Of a DNA stretch of 17,876 nt, positions 15,093 through 17,876 are shown piece by piece. How positions within the stretch are numbered: position 1 is the stretch's first letter; every line of letters starts with the position of its first letter. The notes below the pieces were generated by a model. The model was not told the DNA's origin. It did not search any database and worked only from the letters and a program-made list of their open reading frames with translations. The position numbers and the translations under genes were made by a program. Source of the stretch: Spirochaetota bacterium (GTDB taxonomy: Bacteria; Spirochaetota; UBA4802; JAFGJZ01); assembly GCA_022704645.1 (NCBI GenBank), contig JAKJGA010000020.1:1-17876 (forward strand), in the 5' to 3' direction.

Positions 15093-15101
15093 GAGGTAGA
15101 A

Positions 15102-15476
15102 ATGGCTTACTGGTTACTTGTTTATGACGGCGACTGTCCTATGTGCCGGAAATTTATTCAGATGATTGCACGCTTTGACAGAGAAAAAATGATAGATTCA
15201 ATTTCTTTTGCTGATTATGCTGAACAGACTGATAAGTTTTCTTATGATGAACTTGAAGAGGATATTCATCTCATCGGTAAAAAAGGCGAAGTGCTGAAAA
15301 AAGGAGAGGCTATCCATAAAATGATAAGCATCCTTCCTCCTTTGAAACCGTTCAGGTGGATGCTTGAGGGGAAACCCGGCAGAAAGTTTTCTGATTTGTT
15401 TTATTTTTCTACAAAACGACTGCGCAGATGCATGAACTGCCCGCATGATAAAAGAGAAATCAGGAGAGACCGTTAA
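15102..15476 (+). CDS. DCC-family (DUF393) thiol-disulfide oxidoreductase-like protein
   Basis: This 124-residue protein begins with the family signature VYDGDCPMCRKF (residues 7-18), which holds a thioredoxin-like CPMC pair. The middle reads EDIHLIGKKGEVLKKGEAIHKMISILPPLKPFRWML, the usual DUF393 core in which the protein names a state and an allowed site. The C-terminal RRCMNCPHDKRE carries a further CxxC. The family is predicted to act on thiols or disulfides, with no established substrate. There is no signal peptide, so it is cytoplasmic. A GAGGT site lies 4 nt before the ATG, directly after a leader hairpin. The EAL-domain gene follows by 42 nt, so co-transcription is likely. There is no sequence evidence of a link to iron. 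Confidence 0.82.
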   Translation: MAYWLLVYDGDCPMCRKFIQMIARFDREKMIDSISFADYAEQTDKFSYDELEEDIHLIGKKGEVLKKGEAIHKMISILPPLKPFRWMLEGKPGRKFSDLFYFSTKRLRRCMNCPHDKREIRRDR

Positions 15477-15518
15477 ATGATTGATTATTTTTGCATGATG
15501 ATGTAGAATCTCCCGGAT

Positions 15519-16847
15519 ATGAATAAAAGAAACATTTATATTTCCGGAAAGGCCTCACTGAAAAGGATTGTTTATCAGATTGTTTCGGAAATGCCGGGAA
15601 TAAGCTGTCCTGATTCTGTTATGTCGTCTGATATGATTGTTTTCTGTGCCGATAAAGATTATAATATTTCATCCATTCCCAAACAGGATATCGAAGCGCT
15701 CAAAACGGGAATTCCTGCGGTTTTATTATCCTACGGCGCTCCTTTTTCTACATTGCTCGATTTTGTCAGAATGGGAGTTTTCAGTTTTATCAGTCTGCCT
15801 GCGAATGCTTCTCATGTTAGAAAGGAAATATCCAGAATTATTTCATACGATTCTTCCTGTACCGGTGAAGAATATGACCTTGAACTTGATACAGGGGATG
15901 TTTCCGTTCACGTAAATTTTAATTGCAAATCAATTTCAAATTTTATCATTTCATCTTTAAATAATATTCATGAGCAGGGGGCACTTGTTACCAGGCTTGT
16001 GTCGCATCGCGGAAAGATTCAGGGCGTTTATTCTCATGAGATGGATATTCCCGAAGAAATAACAGACGAAGAGAATTTGATCAGAAAAAAGGTTTTATCC
16101 GCTATAGATGAAGACCGTGTTCTTGTGAATTATCAACCGATAATATCTCTTGCTCACAAAAAATGCAGCGGTTTTGAGGCGTTATCGAGAATTATTTCTG
16201 AAAACGGTGAAATTATTCCTCCTGATCTTTTTATTCCGGTTGCTGAAAAAAGCGGAATAATCGGTCATCTGACTCGCCATATGATAAAAAAAGTATGTGC
16301 GGATATTGCCGAAGGAATAAAGATAGGATTTCCTGAAGAGTTCAGGATAAGCGTTAATATTTCTGCCAAGGAATTTCTGAATGAAGACATAGTCGATTTT
16401 ATCGAAAATGAAGTTTCACGCAATTCAATCAAGACAAAATATCTTGCGTTTGAAATAACTGAAAGTGCATTCATGGAAGATATGGCAAAATCAAATATCA
16501 CCTTACTCCGTCTTAAAAAAGACGGTCATCTCATTTATATGGATGATTTCGGAACAGGTTATTCTTCGCTCAGCTATCTGCAGCATTTTCCGGTCGATAT
16601 CATTAAAATTGACAAGTCGTTTGTTAAATGGATGCATGTTGACGAGCAGAGTGAGCATATAGTAAAATCAATTGTCGGTCTGGCTCACGGGCTTCAGATG
16701 AAAATTGTCGCTGAGGGTGCTGAGGACGCAGAGCATGTATCGATGCTTTCAGAATTTGGTTGTGAATATTCCCAGGGTTATATTCATTCAAAGCCTATTC
16801 CGTTTGCCGAAGCTGCTGAGTTTATAAAGAATTATTCTCTCAATTAA
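15519..16847 (+). CDS. Cyclic-di-GMP phosphodiesterase (EAL) with degenerate N-terminal receiver
   Basis: This 442-residue protein has a C-terminal EAL domain (about 195-438). Expected catalytic residues are in place: Glu220 in FEALSR, Asn280 in SVNIS, Glu312 in FEITES, Asp342/343 in DDFGTGYSS, Lys364 in IKIDKSF, Glu399 and Glu402 in VAEGAED, and the QGY near the end. It should hydrolyse c-di-GMP to pGpG. Residues 1-108 look like a receiver fold (PAVLLSYGAPFSTLLDFVRMGVFSFISLPANASHVRKEI matches helices 3-5). They lack a phospho-acceptor aspartate after strand 3 (DMIVFCADKD region) and the conserved Lys-Pro (SLPAN instead). About 85 residues between the two parts are unassigned. No good ribosome-binding site precedes the ATG, so the start is the least certain part. 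It is followed by a CheY-like gene, consistent with control of motility. Confidence 0.9.
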   Translation: MNKRNIYISGKASLKRIVYQIVSEMPGISCPDSVMSSDMIVFCADKDYNISSIPKQDIEALKTGIPAVLLSYGAPFSTLLDFVRMGVFSFISLPANASHVRKEISRIISYDSSCTGEEYDLELDTGDVSVHVNFNCKSISNFIISSLNNIHEQGALVTRLVSHRGKIQGVYSHEMDIPEEITDEENLIRKKVLSAIDEDRVLVNYQPIISLAHKKCSGFEALSRIISENGEIIPPDLFIPVAEKSGIIGHLTRHMIKKVCADIAEGIKIGFPEEFRISVNISAKEFLNEDIVDFIENEVSRNSIKTKYLAFEITESAFMEDMAKSNITLLRLKKDGHLIYMDDFGTGYSSLSYLQHFPVDIIKIDKSFVKWMHVDEQSEHIVKSIVGLAHGLQMKIVAEGAEDAEHVSMLSEFGCEYSQGYIHSKPIPFAEAAEFIKNYSLN

Positions 16848-16894
16848 ATACTCAGACTTTATCACTTTCCTGTTTTTCAGCTGATTGAAGTACT

Positions 16895-16908
16895 GTTTCT
16901 GCCGATAA
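16895..16908 (+). promoter_or_regulatory. Sigma-28-like -10 element upstream of the CheY-like gene
   Basis: GCCGATAA (16901-16908) equals the consensus sigma-28 (FliA) -10. The -35 region expected 15 nt upstream reads TGAT rather than TAAA. The 14-mer starting at 16895 (GTTTCTGCCGATAA) also matches 12 of 14 bases of the complement of the GTATC-N4-GATAC element. Either reading is tentative. Confidence 0.35.
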
Positions 16909-16930
16909 TAACAATAAATAAGAGGATTTT

Positions 16931-17287
16931 ATGGCGAAAATTATGATAGTAGATGATTCAAAATTTATGAGAGGAATCATCCGTGCAGCACTTGAAGAGG
17001 GCGGTCACACTGTTATTGCCGAAGCTGAAAACGGCAATGATGCAGTTGAATTTTATAAACAGCATAAGCCCGATGTTGTGACTATGGACGTAACTATGTG
17101 GGGAAAGGACGGAGTTGAAGCTCTGGAAGATATAACCAAATTTGATGCTGATGCTAAGATTATAATGGTTTCGGCCCTTAATGAAACAACAATGAAGGGT
17201 ACGCGTACAAGCGTTAATGCCAAGGCATATCTTACTAAACCTTTTACAAAAGAACAGCTTCTGTCGGCTGTAAACAGTCTTATATGA
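16931..17287 (+). CDS. CheY-like single-domain response regulator
   Basis: This 118-residue protein is one receiver domain. The acidic pair is Asp8/Asp9 (IVDDSKF), the phospho-acceptor is Asp53 (VVTMDVTM), Ser81 takes the place of the switch Thr/Ser (IMVSAL), and Lys103 is in LTKPF. It should be phosphorylated by a histidine kinase and act by protein binding, since there is no output domain. The loop after Asp53 reads VTMWGKDG, with a tryptophan where MPxMDG is usual. AGAGGA lies 5-6 nt before the ATG. The next gene starts inside its stop codon (ATGA, 17284-17287), so the two are translationally coupled. It is not next to chemotaxis core genes here; motility control is inferred from family and from the neighbouring EAL gene. 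Confidence 0.92.
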   Translation: MAKIMIVDDSKFMRGIIRAALEEGGHTVIAEAENGNDAVEFYKQHKPDVVTMDVTMWGKDGVEALEDITKFDADAKIIMVSALNETTMKGTRTSVNAKAYLTKPFTKEQLLSAVNSLI

Positions 17288-17876
17288 GTACGGATTTTTT
17301 AAGGCTTTATGAAAAGGATTCGGATTCTGATGCTGCTTATTATCTGAGTCATGGCGGAATTTATTATTATATCTCAAATTCCGATAAATATTCCCTGAAA
17401 GGACAGAATTTTATTATCGGAGCTTCTGAGCTGATAATGTCAAAGGCAATCGGTCAGCCCGTACTCAGGCAGGAAACAGTTCTTCTCGATAAGGACGCTT
17501 GTGTAAAAAAAATCCCGTCTGACAAGTTTTACGAAAGTCTGAATCAGTTTTCCTTTATAATGAATCTTTCCATGGTAATAGCCCGCCAGGTGGTTCTGAC
17601 GAATAAAATAATACAGGAAAACCGCAAGCTTCTGACTGCGGAATCGAAATCTCCCCAGCAGGTATGTCTTGAATATTACAAAATAATATCTGTGATTCTG
17701 GAAGAGTATGAAAAGCGCAAACTTCCATGGCTTAAGGAGATTCTCTCAAAATATCATGCCAGTCTTGTTTTTAAAAAAGGAGAAATATATTTCAAAACGG
17801 CACAGCCTGTAAAGATTGAGTCTGCGGCTTCGTTTTCTGACAAGATGATAGAGTATCCGAAATCAGCCGTTATTTT
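17284..17876 (+). CDS. Cyclic-nucleotide-binding-domain-like protein (partial, runs off right edge)
   Basis: The frame is open from the ATG at 17284 to the end of the window, giving 197 codons. Residues about 15-110 read like a cNBD beta-roll (HGGIYYYIS, FIIGASELIM, RQETVLLDKDACVKKIPSDKFYESL) followed by the helix NLSMVIARQVVLTNKIIQENRKLL. The charged segment after it is unassigned. The conserved GE and Arg of a cAMP cassette are not evident, so nucleotide binding is doubtful. The start overlaps the CheY-like stop by 4 nt (ATGA), a strong sign of a paired function. No ribosome-binding site distinct from coding sequence is needed. It could belong to a longer regulatory or membrane-linked protein; the missing C-terminus is needed to tell. 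Confidence 0.72.
   Translation, partial: MSTDFLRLYEKDSDSDAAYYLSHGGIYYYISNSDKYSLKGQNFIIGASELIMSKAIGQPVLRQETVLLDKDACVKKIPSDKFYESLNQFSFIMNLSMVIARQVVLTNKIIQENRKLLTAESKSPQQVCLEYYKIISVILEEYEKRKLPWLKEILSKYHASLVFKKGEIYFKTAQPVKIESAASFSDKMIEYPKSAVI

Overview
The window is an A+T-rich bacterial segment packed with genes for iron metabolism and signal transduction. No rRNA, tRNA, CRISPR array, insertion sequence or phage gene is visible. The mix points to an anaerobic, motile Gram-negative-type bacterium, most plausibly a spirochaete (Treponema-like). It contains a tandem 2-hydroxyacyl-CoA dehydratase activase, two Fur proteins, FeoA without an adjacent FeoB, a SpoIIE/STAS/HATPase partner-switching set, and a CheY gene overlapping a cyclic-nucleotide-domain gene. 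That assignment is inference and not secure.

Layout. Positions 1-7188 are all on the minus strand and probably form one or two linked transcription units. In transcription order they are two fused membrane/ATPase ABC half-transporters (7188 to 3693), a 215-bp gap with a hairpin and two overlapping inverted repeats, a Fur/PerR-like repressor (3477 to 3004), and a very large CoA-dehydratase activase that overlaps the repressor by 20 nt and runs off the left edge. A divergent control region (7189-7388) separates this block from a plus-strand block: a Crp/Fnr-type regulator (7389-8069), then feoA, a membrane-anchored GAF-SpoIIE phosphatase, a STAS antagonist and a HATPase kinase-like protein (8207-11228). 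These last four are closely spaced or overlapping and look like one operon. Next come three minus-strand genes: a hybrid sensor histidine kinase (13904 to 11274), a classical Fur (14509 to 14069) and a DUF2023-type protein (14923 to 14576). The right end is plus strand: a DCC-family thiol protein, an EAL phosphodiesterase with a degenerate receiver, a CheY-like receiver, and a truncated cyclic-nucleotide-binding-like protein.

Control. Three nearly identical Fur boxes (core TGATAAYGAAWATCA) lie before the Crp-type gene, before feoA and before DUF2023-fur, so the classical Fur probably controls itself and both plus-strand iron units. A second palindrome, GTATC-GGCA-GATAC, occurs in front of the ABC genes and again in front of the Fur/PerR-like gene. 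It is a candidate operator for the Crp-type regulator or for that second Fur protein.

The most unusual feature is the apparent iron-regulated operon that ties FeoA to a complete PP2C phosphatase / STAS antagonist / HATPase partner-switching module, with a perfect 14-bp hairpin in its leader. No stretch longer than about 215 bases lacks a gene.
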